A DNA stretch of 7,510 nucleotides from Gemmatimonadales bacterium UBA4718 (GTDB lineage: Bacteria; Gemmatimonadota; Gemmatimonadetes; Gemmatimonadales; Gemmatimonadaceae), in NCBI GenBank assembly GCA_002404375.1, contig DHJO01000102.1, positions 2,198 to 9,707 of the forward strand, written 5' to 3'. Position 1 is the stretch's first letter; each line of letters opens with the position of its first letter. The position numbers and the translations under genes are program-made. The notes under the pieces are model-generated. The model had not been told where the DNA came from, did no database searches, and was given only the letters and a program-made list of their open reading frames with translations. Of this stretch, positions 1-6,683 are shown piece by piece.

Positions 1-273
1 ATGGACGAGAACATCCTTCGTTCGGGTTATCCGTTCAGCGCTCTGAAAGAGCGCGCAAACGTACTGATATTTCCGAACCTCAGCGCTGGGAATATCGCTT
101 ACAAGCTGCTGCATCACCTTGGCGGAGCGGCCAAGATCGGACCTTTCCTGGTGGGTATGAATCTTCCCGTACACGTGCTGGAGCAGGGCGCTGACGTTCA
201 GGATATCGTGAATATGGCTGCAGTGGCGGTGATGGACGCTCAGCAGCGGATAAGTGAGAGGGCCAACTCGTAA
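1..273 (+). CDS. maeB: NADP-dependent malic enzyme, C-terminal end of the phosphotransacetylase-like domain (partial)
   Basis: This is the 3' end of a gene that begins before the window; the ATG at position 1 is probably an internal methionine. The 90 visible residues match the end of the phosphate acetyl/butyryl-transferase-like domain fused to the C-terminus of MaeB-type malic enzymes. Signature stretches are NVLIFPNLSAGNIAYKLL, the GPFLVGMNLPVHVL segment and DIVNMAAVAVMDAQ. The PVHVL and IVNMAAVAV wording is closer to MaeB than to true phosphotransacetylase (Pta), but a stand-alone Pta cannot be fully excluded without the N-terminus. MaeB oxidatively decarboxylates malate to pyruvate and CO2 with NADP+ in the cytoplasm. 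In this family the PTA-like domain is thought to be regulatory (acetyl-CoA sensing) rather than catalytic. The stop codon TAA shares its last base with the pckA start, so the two genes are very probably co-transcribed and translationally coupled. Confidence 0.85.
   Translation: MDENILRSGYPFSALKERANVLIFPNLSAGNIAYKLLHHLGGAAKIGPFLVGMNLPVHVLEQGADVQDIVNMAAVAVMDAQQRISERANS
256..262 (+). promoter_or_regulatory. Ribosome binding site of pckA, inside the end of maeB
   Basis: The purine run GAGAGGG ends 10 nt before the pckA ATG at 273. It lies inside the maeB coding sequence. It supports the ATG at 273 as the pckA start and fits coupled translation across the TAATG junction. Confidence 0.6.
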
Positions 274-1895
274 TGGCAACTGAGATCAAGCCGCAGCGCA
301 CTTCGGTCGCGCGCGAAAGCAGTATAGGATTGAGCAGACAGGGACTCGCGCCGCGGGGCCAGGTGCACTGGAATTTGATTGCCCCCGAGCTCTTTAAGGA
401 CGCCGCTCGGCGCGATGAAGGCGAATTTGCCGACATGGGTCCATTCGTCGCGATCACTGCGCCCCACACCGGCCGCTCACCAGACGACAAGTTCGTGGTG
501 AAGGAGCCCTCGTCGGAGAAGGATGTCGACTGGGGCAAGATCAACCGCCCCATCTCCCCCGAGAAATACCAGCTGCTCCTGGGTGACATCAGCGACTATC
601 TCAACGATTCAATCGAGCTGTTCGTCGAAGATCTCTATTGCGGCGCCGATCCGGCGTACCGCCTTTCAGTACGGTACGTGTCGCCCAATGCATGGCACAT
701 GGCGTTCGCGCGGAACATGTTCATCCGGCCGGAACGAACTGATCTGCCCACGTTCGATCCCAACTTCACGGTCCTGCACGCGCCGGAGTTCCAGGCGGAT
801 CCTTCCAGGCACGGCACACGTACCGGAACGTTCATCGTGCTCAACCTGGCGGAGCGAACGATTCTGATCGGGGGCACGCGCTACGCCGGCGAGCTGAAGA
901 AGTCGATGTTCACGGTCATGAACTACCTGCTTCCGAAGCAGGACGTTCTCCCCATGCATTGCTCGGCGAATGTGGGCAAGGGCGGCGATACGGTGCTTTT
1001 CTTCGGGCTGTCTGGAACGGGAAAGACCACCTTGTCGACGGATCCGGATCGTGCGCTCATCGGCGACGACGAGCACGGATGGTCGGCGGAGGGGATCTTC
1101 AATTTCGAGGGCGGCTGCTACGCGAAAGTCATCAATCTTTCGCCGGAGACCGAGCCGGACATTTATCGGACGACGCAGATGTTCGGCACCGTGCTCGAGA
1201 ACGTGGTGCTCGACCCCGCCACCAAGAAAGTGAAATTCGCGGACCAGTCGATCACCGAGAACACCCGTGCCTCATATCCGCTGCACTACATTCGGAACTA
1301 CGTCGAGGGCGGTCGCGGCGGACACCCCAGAAACGTCGTCTTTCTCACCGCCGACGCATTCGGAGTGCTGCCGCCAATCGCCAAGCTGACCCCTGAGCAA
1401 GCGATGTACTACTTCTTGTCCGGGTACACGGCGAAGGTTGCCGGCACCGAGCGCGGAGTGAAGGAGCCGCAGCCGACGTTCAGCGCGTGCTTCGGTGCGG
1501 CTTTTCTCGTCTGGCATCCGACGAAGTACGCCAAGATGCTTGGCAAGCTGTTGAACGGGCACAGGGTGAACGTGTGGCTCATCAACACGGGCTGGAGCGG
1601 CGGTGCCTATGGCACAGGGAGGCGCATAAAGCTCGCGTACACCCGGGCTATTGCGCGGGCGGCGCTCGCGGGCGAGCTGGACGAAGTGAAGACCGAAACC
1701 GATCCAGTCTTTGGCCTCGCCATTCCGACGGAGATCAAGGGAGTTCCGAACAAGGTGTTGAACCCGCGCGCGACGTGGCCGGATGCGGCAGCGTACGACG
1801 CGCAGGCCAGGAAGCTCGCCGGGATGTTTCGCGAGAACTTCGAAAAGTTCGGCAGCGTAGATTCGGCGATAAAGAACGCCGGCCCGAAGGGATAA
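273..1895 (+). CDS. pckA: Phosphoenolpyruvate carboxykinase (ATP)
   Basis: PckA converts oxaloacetate plus ATP to phosphoenolpyruvate, CO2 and ADP, the first committed step of gluconeogenesis, in the cytoplasm. The 540-residue length is normal for the ATP-dependent family, and the key motifs are intact. They are R68 in HTGRSPDDK (oxaloacetate side), Y204 and K210 in the YAGELKK segment (K210 is the Mn/substrate lysine), H229 in LPMHCSAN, the P-loop GLSGTGKTT at 245-253 with K251, the kinase-2 aspartates D265/D266 in IGDDEHGW, NFEGGCYAK at 277-285, and R332 in ENTRASYP. The ADP-ribose/adenine-binding C-terminal half (for example NTGWSGGAYGTGRRIKL, from about 438) is complete. The ATG is supported by GAGAGGG upstream and by the TAATG overlap with maeB. 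The GTP-dependent family is excluded because its sequence is unrelated outside the active-site core. Nothing suggests damage or transfer. Confidence 0.98.
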   Translation: MATEIKPQRTSVARESSIGLSRQGLAPRGQVHWNLIAPELFKDAARRDEGEFADMGPFVAITAPHTGRSPDDKFVVKEPSSEKDVDWGKINRPISPEKYQLLLGDISDYLNDSIELFVEDLYCGADPAYRLSVRYVSPNAWHMAFARNMFIRPERTDLPTFDPNFTVLHAPEFQADPSRHGTRTGTFIVLNLAERTILIGGTRYAGELKKSMFTVMNYLLPKQDVLPMHCSANVGKGGDTVLFFGLSGTGKTTLSTDPDRALIGDDEHGWSAEGIFNFEGGCYAKVINLSPETEPDIYRTTQMFGTVLENVVLDPATKKVKFADQSITENTRASYPLHYIRNYVEGGRGGHPRNVVFLTADAFGVLPPIAKLTPEQAMYYFLSGYTAKVAGTERGVKEPQPTFSACFGAAFLVWHPTKYAKMLGKLLNGHRVNVWLINTGWSGGAYGTGRRIKLAYTRAIARAALAGELDEVKTETDPVFGLAIPTEIKGVPNKVLNPRATWPDAAAYDAQARKLAGMFRENFEKFGSVDSAIKNAGPKG

Positions 1896-1915
1896 CGTCC
1901 TCAGAGCGAAGGGCC

Positions 1916-3148
1916 GTGCACTTCGAGATCCTGCGCGACCCTGTCTGGAACAACATTCGGGTCGACGAGATCACGCTCGAGCTCGTCGACACGGAAGTCT
2001 TTCAACGACTGAGATACGTGCGCCAGCTCGGGTGGACGTACCTGGTCTATCCTGGCGCGACCCACTCGCGCTTCGAGCACGCACTCGGCACTCACCACCT
2101 CTCGCGGCGCACGCTCGCGCTTTTGTGTGAAGCTGAAGACGCAACCTCCATCAGCGAACAAGAGCAGGCGATAGTCCGCTCAGCGGCCCTCCTTCACGAT
2201 GTGGGACACTACCCATTCTCGCACGCGCTGGAAGAGATCGGCGCGCTGCACCACGAGGATGTCGCGCGGCCACTCATCACGCAGGGCGCGATTGCGTCGC
2301 TCCTCAGCTCCCGGCTCGGCGACGACGCGCCGGCCAGAGTGTTCGACCTGATCCGGGGCGAGAGCAAGAGCGCGCTTCAGGGACTCATTTCCGGATCGCT
2401 CGATCTCGACAAGATCGAATACCTGAAACGCGACGCCTTCATGTGCGGTGTGCCGTACGGTGAGATCGACGTTGATCGACTGACGAACTCGCTGGTACTT
2501 GTCGATGATCCCGCGACGGGACGATCGGCCATAGGAGTGCAGGAGAAAGCGCTATCCGCGCTCGAGTCGCTGCTCTTTGCCAAATACCAGATGTACCGGA
2601 ACGTCTACTGGCACCACGCCGTTCGAAGCGCGACGGCAATGTACAAGCGATTGGTTGAGGATGCGATCGAGGCGGGAATCGTCGATGGGCGATCTCTGGC
2701 GAGTTACACTGACGAGGGACTGATGCACAGACTCGAGAGTGCCTGGCCAACACAGCTCCTCGTCGCGCTGAAGGAGCGGAAACTTTACAAGAGAGCGGCG
2801 GAGTGGCCTGCTGCGGAGTTGGACGGCGATACCATCGAGTGGATCGCGTCCGACCGAAAGCGTGTAACCGATGCGGAGAACCTGCTCGCCAAGGAGTTCG
2901 GCCTCGCGCCCGGCGAGCTCCTCCTCGACTATCCTGCGAAGACTCAAATGCTGGGGCTGGATATTCCGGTTCTCCGCCGGAGCGGAAGAGTCGAGCGCCT
3001 GACGGGAGAGGGCTGGATCGGAACGATCAACCTACCGACTCTTTCCGAGGAGCTTTACAAGAGCGCGCGGTGGCTGCGCGTGTTTACGGCGAAGCGGACG
3101 AAACTCGAGCCGCGAAAAATCCTCGACGCGCTGCAACGATTGAGCTGA
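1916..3148 (+). CDS. HD-domain phosphohydrolase, dNTP triphosphohydrolase/SAMHD1-like (COG1078 type)
   Basis: From the GTG at 1916 this is a 410-residue cytoplasmic HD-superfamily protein. The N-terminus (ILRDPVWNNI, FQRLRYVRQLG, YPGATHSRFEHALG) is the standard opening of the YwfO/SAMHD1-like family, which justifies this start although the frame is open much further upstream inside pckA. The metal site is complete: H55 in RFEHALG, H94-D95 in LLHDVGHYPFSH, and D165 in SLDLDKIEYLKRD. H98 and H103 match the catalytic histidines of SAMHD1. K166, Y169 and D173 align with its dNTP-contacting residues, and a YWHH segment (231-234) matches its later substrate-binding helix. Likely activity is hydrolysis of dNTPs to deoxynucleosides and triphosphate; other nucleotide substrates are possible. 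The C-terminal third (about 300-410) is less conserved. It follows pckA by 20 nt and precedes the lipoprotein by 12 nt. The only nearby SD-like run (GAAGGG, 1908-1913) is just 2 nt from the GTG, so expression may rely on coupling to pckA. Confidence 0.9.
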   Translation: MHFEILRDPVWNNIRVDEITLELVDTEVFQRLRYVRQLGWTYLVYPGATHSRFEHALGTHHLSRRTLALLCEAEDATSISEQEQAIVRSAALLHDVGHYPFSHALEEIGALHHEDVARPLITQGAIASLLSSRLGDDAPARVFDLIRGESKSALQGLISGSLDLDKIEYLKRDAFMCGVPYGEIDVDRLTNSLVLVDDPATGRSAIGVQEKALSALESLLFAKYQMYRNVYWHHAVRSATAMYKRLVEDAIEAGIVDGRSLASYTDEGLMHRLESAWPTQLLVALKERKLYKRAAEWPAAELDGDTIEWIASDRKRVTDAENLLAKEFGLAPGELLLDYPAKTQMLGLDIPVLRRSGRVERLTGEGWIGTINLPTLSEELYKSARWLRVFTAKRTKLEPRKILDALQRLS

Positions 3149-3150
3149 GG
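3146..3150 (+). promoter_or_regulatory. Ribosome binding site of the CAP lipoprotein, overlapping the HD gene stop
   Basis: TGAGG combines the TGA stop of the HD gene with a GAGG Shine-Dalgarno core, 10 nt before the ATG at 3161. A second AAGG abuts the ATG directly and is too close to serve. The overlap suggests translational coupling. Confidence 0.55.
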
Positions 3151-3160
3151 CCCGGTAAGG

Positions 3161-3673
3161 ATGCGTCTTGGATCACTCGCCCTTGCGTCCGCCGTTCTGT
3201 TGGCTGGTTGCACTCCACCCGTCAACACAACTCCGTTGCCGTCCACACCGTCAACGGCACCGGGCACTCCCGGCACAACGGAGTCGCGGATATTCAATCT
3301 CATAAACGCGGAACGAAGGCATCAAGGACTCCCAGCCCTTGTTTACAACGCGCAGCTGGATCGTATGGCGAAGATTCAGGCGGGGAACATGGCGCGTTTC
3401 CAGAAGATGGCGCACGTGATACCAGAATCCAGTCTGCCGACGCTAACGGACCGGGCGCGCGAGGCCGGTTATCCGTTCGCCCACCTAGCCGAAAATGTCG
3501 CGCTCGGCTACCTGAACGCAGAGACCGTCGTGGAAGGTTGGATGGCTTCGAAGGGCCACCGCGCCAACATACTTCAGCGCGATGTAGACGAGACGGGGAT
3601 AGCTATTGCGCGCTCGTCGGCGGGGGGGCTTTACTACTGCCAGGTTTTTGGGCGTCGGATGATGTCGTTGTGA
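3161..3673 (+). CDS. CAP/SCP-domain lipoprotein (YkwD-like)
   Basis: This is a 170-residue exported lipoprotein. The N-terminus has a short basic start, a hydrophobic stretch (residues 5-15) and a lipobox LLAGC with the lipidated cysteine at 17. A Pro/Thr/Ser-rich linker follows (about 18-42), tethering the domain to the membrane. Residues 43-167 form a CAP (SCP/PR-1/YkwD) domain: the opening helix SRIFNLINAERRHQGLPAL, then H85, AENVALG with E111, the VVEGWMASKGHRANIL segment with E125 and H133, and the closing strands GIAIA and YYCQVFG. The two His and two Glu match the acidic/histidine cavity typical of CAP proteins, whose bacterial biochemical role is mostly unknown; some bind lipids or act at the cell surface. 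It is the last gene of the maeB-pckA-HD run and has no obvious functional tie to it. A run of seven G (3622-3628) lies in the coding sequence, but the frame continues into conserved CAP residues, so it is not a frameshift. Confidence 0.92.
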   Translation: MRLGSLALASAVLLAGCTPPVNTTPLPSTPSTAPGTPGTTESRIFNLINAERRHQGLPALVYNAQLDRMAKIQAGNMARFQKMAHVIPESSLPTLTDRAREAGYPFAHLAENVALGYLNAETVVEGWMASKGHRANILQRDVDETGIAIARSSAGGLYYCQVFGRRMMSL

Positions 3674-3689
3674 CCGCCCTCGTGCACAC

Positions 3690-3714
3690 AACGGCCCGAA
3701 AGGAGTCCGTTTCC
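3690..3714 (+). terminator. Possible terminator hairpin after the CAP lipoprotein
   Basis: AACGG (3690-3694) pairs with CCGTT (3707-3711). Inside, CC and GG flank a GAAA tetraloop (3698-3701), and small bulges (A3704, T3706) interrupt the right side. The hairpin starts 17 nt after the lipoprotein stop. Only three T follow or overlap the stem end (3710-3712), so the uridine tract is weak and the intrinsic-terminator call is tentative. Confidence 0.35.
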
Positions 3715-3717
3715 ACA

Positions 3718-3748
3718 CCGTAACCCACGTAGTTCCAATAGGTTACGG
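3718..3748. repeat. Intergenic inverted repeat, 8-bp arms
   Basis: CCGTAACC (3718-3725) and GGTTACGG (3741-3748) are exact reverse complements separated by 15 nt. There is no T tract after it, so it is not a canonical terminator. It could be a structured RNA element or a spaced protein-binding site. No function can be assigned from sequence alone. Confidence 0.5.
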
Positions 3749-3762
3749 CCTCTCTCCAGATG

Positions 3763-3781
3763 AGGTCACTAATTGTGACCT
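3763..3781. promoter_or_regulatory. Operator-like palindrome upstream of the exported-protein gene
   Basis: AGGTCACTAATTGTGACCT has perfect 7-bp arms around a 5-nt A/T-only centre. It ends 27 nt before the ATG at 3809. This size and symmetry are typical of binding sites for dimeric helix-turn-helix regulators, and the position suits an operator for the downstream gene. I cannot assign it to a named regulator. A hairpin in the transcript is the alternative, but no T tract follows. Confidence 0.4.
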
Positions 3782-3808
3782 TCGACAAGCCTAAACAGTC
3801 CTCCGGGC

Positions 3809-4522
3809 ATGAGCCGACTCACAATCGCCGCTTCGCTCCTGCTCGCAATTCCGAGCTCATCCTTCGCGCAGCAGATACCCGCCTTCTCGGCGTCCACCGA
3901 TACGGGTCCGGCCCCGGAGCTAATCTTCGAGACCAAGGACGCCGCGGCGCTCACCGTTGGCCTGGCGCCGCTTTCAAAGAGCCAGCTGCGCAACGGCGAC
4001 CGCGAAGTCAGGATCTGGTACTCGAGCTTCGGTAATCCGCAGTATCTGGTGATCATTCGCCAGAACGGAGCGGTTACTACCGGACGGCTCCTCCTCTGGT
4101 GGGACCAGTACTACGAGATCTCTCCCGCAACGGCTGATACGCGCGTCGACAACTTCGTAAGCACCGGGTACGATTGTGGCCCGATTTCCAAGCGCAACTC
4201 GCAGTTCGGCGAAGATCGCTGGATCAGCTCGGTCTGCGAAGCCAATCTGAAGGGCACTCCGGACTGGAATGCGTTCCTTTCCGAAGTCGAGGCGCACGCC
4301 CTGCCGCAACCGACCGACGCTGTAACCGTTCAGGATCAGACCGACCACAAGAACTGGGGCATCACTGTCGAGCGGAAGTCGGGCGCCAATTATGGGGTGT
4401 CGCACTACCCCACCGCTCTGACGTTCGGCGCTCCCGAGCCGGGTCGCGGGCCGAAGCTACAGGACATGGTTAACGCGCTCGCGAGCACCGCGAAGCGAGA
4501 GCCAACGGTCGCGCAGCACTAG
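3809..4522 (+). CDS. Exported protein of unknown function
   Basis: I do not recognise a family. The 237-residue product begins with a clear Sec signal peptide: R3, a hydrophobic core (about residues 5-14) and a likely cleavage at SFA|QQ after residue 20. It has no lipobox and no later membrane segment, so the mature protein of about 217 residues is probably periplasmic or secreted. It holds only two cysteines (C123 in GYDCGP and C143 in SSVCEAN), which could form one disulfide. Aromatic-rich strands (VRIWYSSFG, YLVIIRQNG, LLLWWDQYYEI) suggest a beta-rich fold. The ATG is the only usual start in frame after the stop at 3776-3778, but it lacks a recognisable Shine-Dalgarno sequence; CCTCC just upstream is the opposite sense. 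It is probably a single-gene unit: a 135-nt dyad-rich spacer precedes it and it converges on aacS. Confidence 0.8.
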   Translation: MSRLTIAASLLLAIPSSSFAQQIPAFSASTDTGPAPELIFETKDAAALTVGLAPLSKSQLRNGDREVRIWYSSFGNPQYLVIIRQNGAVTTGRLLLWWDQYYEISPATADTRVDNFVSTGYDCGPISKRNSQFGEDRWISSVCEANLKGTPDWNAFLSEVEAHALPQPTDAVTVQDQTDHKNWGITVERKSGANYGVSHYPTALTFGAPEPGRGPKLQDMVNALASTAKREPTVAQH

Positions 4523-4541
4523 CACTTCCGGCTGTGCTAGT
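4518..4541. terminator. Convergent-gene hairpin, candidate bidirectional terminator
   Basis: ACTAGCAC (4518-4525) and GTGCTAGT (4534-4541) are perfect 8-bp complements around an 8-nt loop. Beyond small bulges, GCGC at 4511-4514 can pair with GCGC at 4543-4546 to lengthen the stem. On the plus strand a short TTTT follows at 4550-4553; on the minus strand no T tract is seen. It sits exactly between two convergent genes, which is where a shared terminator is expected. Confidence 0.55.
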
Positions 4542-6672
4542 CGCGCAGCTTTTCCAACCTCTCGTAAAACTTCAGCGCTTGCGGATTCGCGAGCGCTTCC
4601 GTGTTTCTCACCGGCCGCCCGTGAATTACCTCGCGCACCGCCAACTCGCTGATCTTTCCGCTGATCGTCCGCGGAATGTCCTCCACCTGAATGATCTTCT
4701 TGGGCACGTGGAGCGGGGTGGTGTTCTCCCGCAGGCTCGACGAGATCTTCGCGCATAACCCTTCGTCGAGCGTAAGTCCGGGCTGAAGCTTGACGAAAAG
4801 CACGATCCGCACGTCGCCCGGCGATCCTCCATCGATCTCCTGACCCACGGCGACGCTTTCGATGACCTCCGGGAGCTGTTCCACTTGCCGGTATATCTCG
4901 GCGGTCCCGATGCGAACCCCGCCGGGATTGAGCGTCGCATCGCTCCTGCCGTAGATGATGTATCCCCGATGCTTCGTAATCTCCGCCCAGTCCCCGTGTC
5001 GCCAGACGCCGGGGAAATAATCGAAATAAGCCGCCTTGTACTTCGCTCCGTCGGGGTCGTCCCAGAAGCCGATCGGCATGCTCGGAAAGGGCCTGGTGCA
5101 TACAAGCTCGCCGGGGATCAATCTGACCGGCCGTCCACGATCGTCGAGCACATCCACAGCCATCCCGAGTCCCGGTGTCTGAATCTCCCCTCGGTACACG
5201 GGCAGAATCGGATTGCCGAGCACAAAACAGGAAATGATGTCGCTTCCCCCGCTGATGCTGGCGAGGTGCACGTCGGATTTGACCTTCGAGTAGACGTAGT
5301 CGAAGCTGTTGTGCGCGAGCGGACTGCCGGTGGAGAGAATCGCTTTCAGCTTCGACAGATCGTGCTTCTTTCGCGGCACGAACCCGGTTTTCTCGAGCAG
5401 TGCGAGGTACTTCGCGCTGGTCCCGAAGATGGTGATGCCCTCCTTGACCGCCATCTCCCACAGTATGTCGGGCGTCGGAGACAGCGGAGCACCGTCGTAG
5501 AGAACGACTTTCGCGCCCACGGAGAGGGACGTGACGAGCCAATTCCACATCATCCAGCCGCACGTCGTGTAGTAGAAGATGCAGTCTTCGCGATTGAGGT
5601 CGGTGTGGAGGATCAGCTCCTTGAGATGCTGGAGGAGTGTTCCGCCCGCGCTATGCACCATGCATTTGGGAAGACCGGTGGTGCCCGACGAATACATGAT
5701 GTAGAGCGGGTGATCGAACGGAAAACGTTCGAGGTCCGGAGGCTTCGGCAGCCCTGTGTGTGTCGCGGGCTCGGTCCTGGCCTGCTCGGGAGGAGTCTTC
5801 CAGATCATCATCCCCTCCGGTGGAGTCTTCCTGCTCGACCCCTCGGTCGCGGTCCTCTTCATTGCCGCCACCTCCCGCTGAATGGCAATGAAGCGCGACC
5901 ATAGAATGCCTTTCCGCACTCCGTCCAGATCCGGCAGCTGCTTTCTATAGGGTGTGACGACGACGTGCTCGAGCGATGGAATCCGGAACGCGATCTGGCG
6001 AAGACGCGGGACCAGATCGATCTCTTTCCCGTTGTACAGGTAGCCATCGGCGGCGAAGAGAATCCTTGGCGTGATCTGGCCGAAGCGATCCATCACGCCC
6101 TGAGCGCCAAAATCCGGTGAGCAGGACGACCATATCGCGCCTAGGGACGTCGCCGCGAGCATCGCTATCACCGCCTCGGGAATGTTGGGCAGCCATCCCG
6201 CGACGCGATCGCCGGGCTCGATCCCCGCCGTCTTCAGCGCCTGAGCGAGGGTGCCCACCGCCTCGCGCAGCTCGCGGTAGCTGAGCGTGCGCTGGTGACC
6301 TGCCTCGTTCCACGAAGCGAGCGCCGGCTCTTCGTCGCTGAAGCGAAGGAGATTCTCGGCGAAATTGAGACTTGCGTCGGGGAACCAGCGTGGGCCTTTC
6401 TCCGGATCCGGGGGCCCCATGTATTCCAGCCCTACGCCCACTCGCTCAGCGCCCCCGCCAGTGCCGCGGTGACCGATGATTCCGCAGAATCTCCACGCCA
6501 GCGACCAGAATCGTTCCGGGTTCGCCACGGACCATTCGTGGAGCTGCCAGTAGGAGTCCGGAGAGTAGTCCGGAACAGGCGGGCCACCGCGCTCCTCCAC
6601 GTAACGGAGGAACTCGGTCATGTTCGCCTTCACTACGCGCTCGGGCGAGGGAGTCCAGAGCGCCTCGCTCAT
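4537..6672 (-). CDS. aacS: Acetoacetyl-CoA synthetase (acetoacetate-CoA ligase)
   Basis: AacS activates acetoacetate with ATP and CoA to acetoacetyl-CoA, AMP and PPi in the cytoplasm. It is an ANL-superfamily adenylating enzyme. The N-terminus (LWTPSPERVVKANMTEFLRYV and the FPDASLNFAENLL region, about residues 6-108) is the acetyl-CoA-synthetase-type N-terminal domain in its AacS version. The ATP P-loop is YSSGTTGLPK (327-336) within FDHPLYIMYSSGTTG. Further core motifs are SGGSDI (474-479), WRHGDWAE (557-564) and the hinge/A8 segment YGRSDATLNPGGVRIGTAEIY (574-594). The catalytic lysine is K673 in RTISGKISELAVRE. At 711 residues it is longer than the roughly 650 usual for bacterial AacS; most of the excess is a Pro/Lys-rich insert at about 272-312. 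The ATG at 6672 is backed by GAGG that overlaps the hmgA stop. It lies 13 nt downstream of hmgA, whose pathway ends in acetoacetate. Confidence 0.96.
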   Translation of the reverse strand: MSEALWTPSPERVVKANMTEFLRYVEERGGPPVPDYSPDSYWQLHEWSVANPERFWSLAWRFCGIIGHRGTGGGAERVGVGLEYMGPPDPEKGPRWFPDASLNFAENLLRFSDEEPALASWNEAGHQRTLSYRELREAVGTLAQALKTAGIEPGDRVAGWLPNIPEAVIAMLAATSLGAIWSSCSPDFGAQGVMDRFGQITPRILFAADGYLYNGKEIDLVPRLRQIAFRIPSLEHVVVTPYRKQLPDLDGVRKGILWSRFIAIQREVAAMKRTATEGSSRKTPPEGMMIWKTPPEQARTEPATHTGLPKPPDLERFPFDHPLYIMYSSGTTGLPKCMVHSAGGTLLQHLKELILHTDLNREDCIFYYTTCGWMMWNWLVTSLSVGAKVVLYDGAPLSPTPDILWEMAVKEGITIFGTSAKYLALLEKTGFVPRKKHDLSKLKAILSTGSPLAHNSFDYVYSKVKSDVHLASISGGSDIISCFVLGNPILPVYRGEIQTPGLGMAVDVLDDRGRPVRLIPGELVCTRPFPSMPIGFWDDPDGAKYKAAYFDYFPGVWRHGDWAEITKHRGYIIYGRSDATLNPGGVRIGTAEIYRQVEQLPEVIESVAVGQEIDGGSPGDVRIVLFVKLQPGLTLDEGLCAKISSSLRENTTPLHVPKKIIQVEDIPRTISGKISELAVREVIHGRPVRNTEALANPQALKFYERLEKLRD
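5792..5831. repeat. Direct repeat with 30-bp spacing inside aacS
   Basis: GGAGTCTTCC occurs at 5792-5801 and again at 5822-5831, exactly 30 bp (10 codons) apart. In the protein this gives KTPPE twice (residues 282-286 and 292-296). CCTGCTCG also recurs at 5781-5788 and 5830-5837 on the two sides, and a degenerate third copy (GGAGGCTTCGG, encoding KPP) lies near 5738-5748. The spacing being a multiple of three keeps the reading frame. Confidence 0.65.
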
Positions 6673-6683
6673 GTCGGCTTCAG

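Noticed and set aside
80..589. Antisense open frame across the maeB/pckA junction
   Set aside because: It is fully overlapped by two strongly conserved genes and shows no recognisable motif.
1487..1915. Upstream extension of the HD gene frame into pckA
   Set aside because: The translated extension is low-complexity Arg/Gly/Glu-rich sequence from an alternative pckA frame. Family N-terminal motifs begin immediately after the GTG at 1916.
3622..3628. Run of seven G in the CAP lipoprotein gene as a phase-variation tract or frameshift
   Set aside because: The frame continues after the run into conserved CAP residues (GLYYCQVFG). The tract is short and near the 3' end, so there is no sign of switching or error.
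2803..3723. 306-codon plus-strand open frame spanning the HD gene end and the lipoprotein
   Set aside because: It overlaps two supported genes in a different frame and its product is Arg-rich with no domain resemblance.
4457..5563. Long minus-strand open frame of 368 codons, and other long alternative frames under aacS
   Set aside because: It lies in another frame of the well-supported aacS gene, its translation is Arg/Gly-rich with no family resemblance, and such frames are expected in GC-rich coding DNA.
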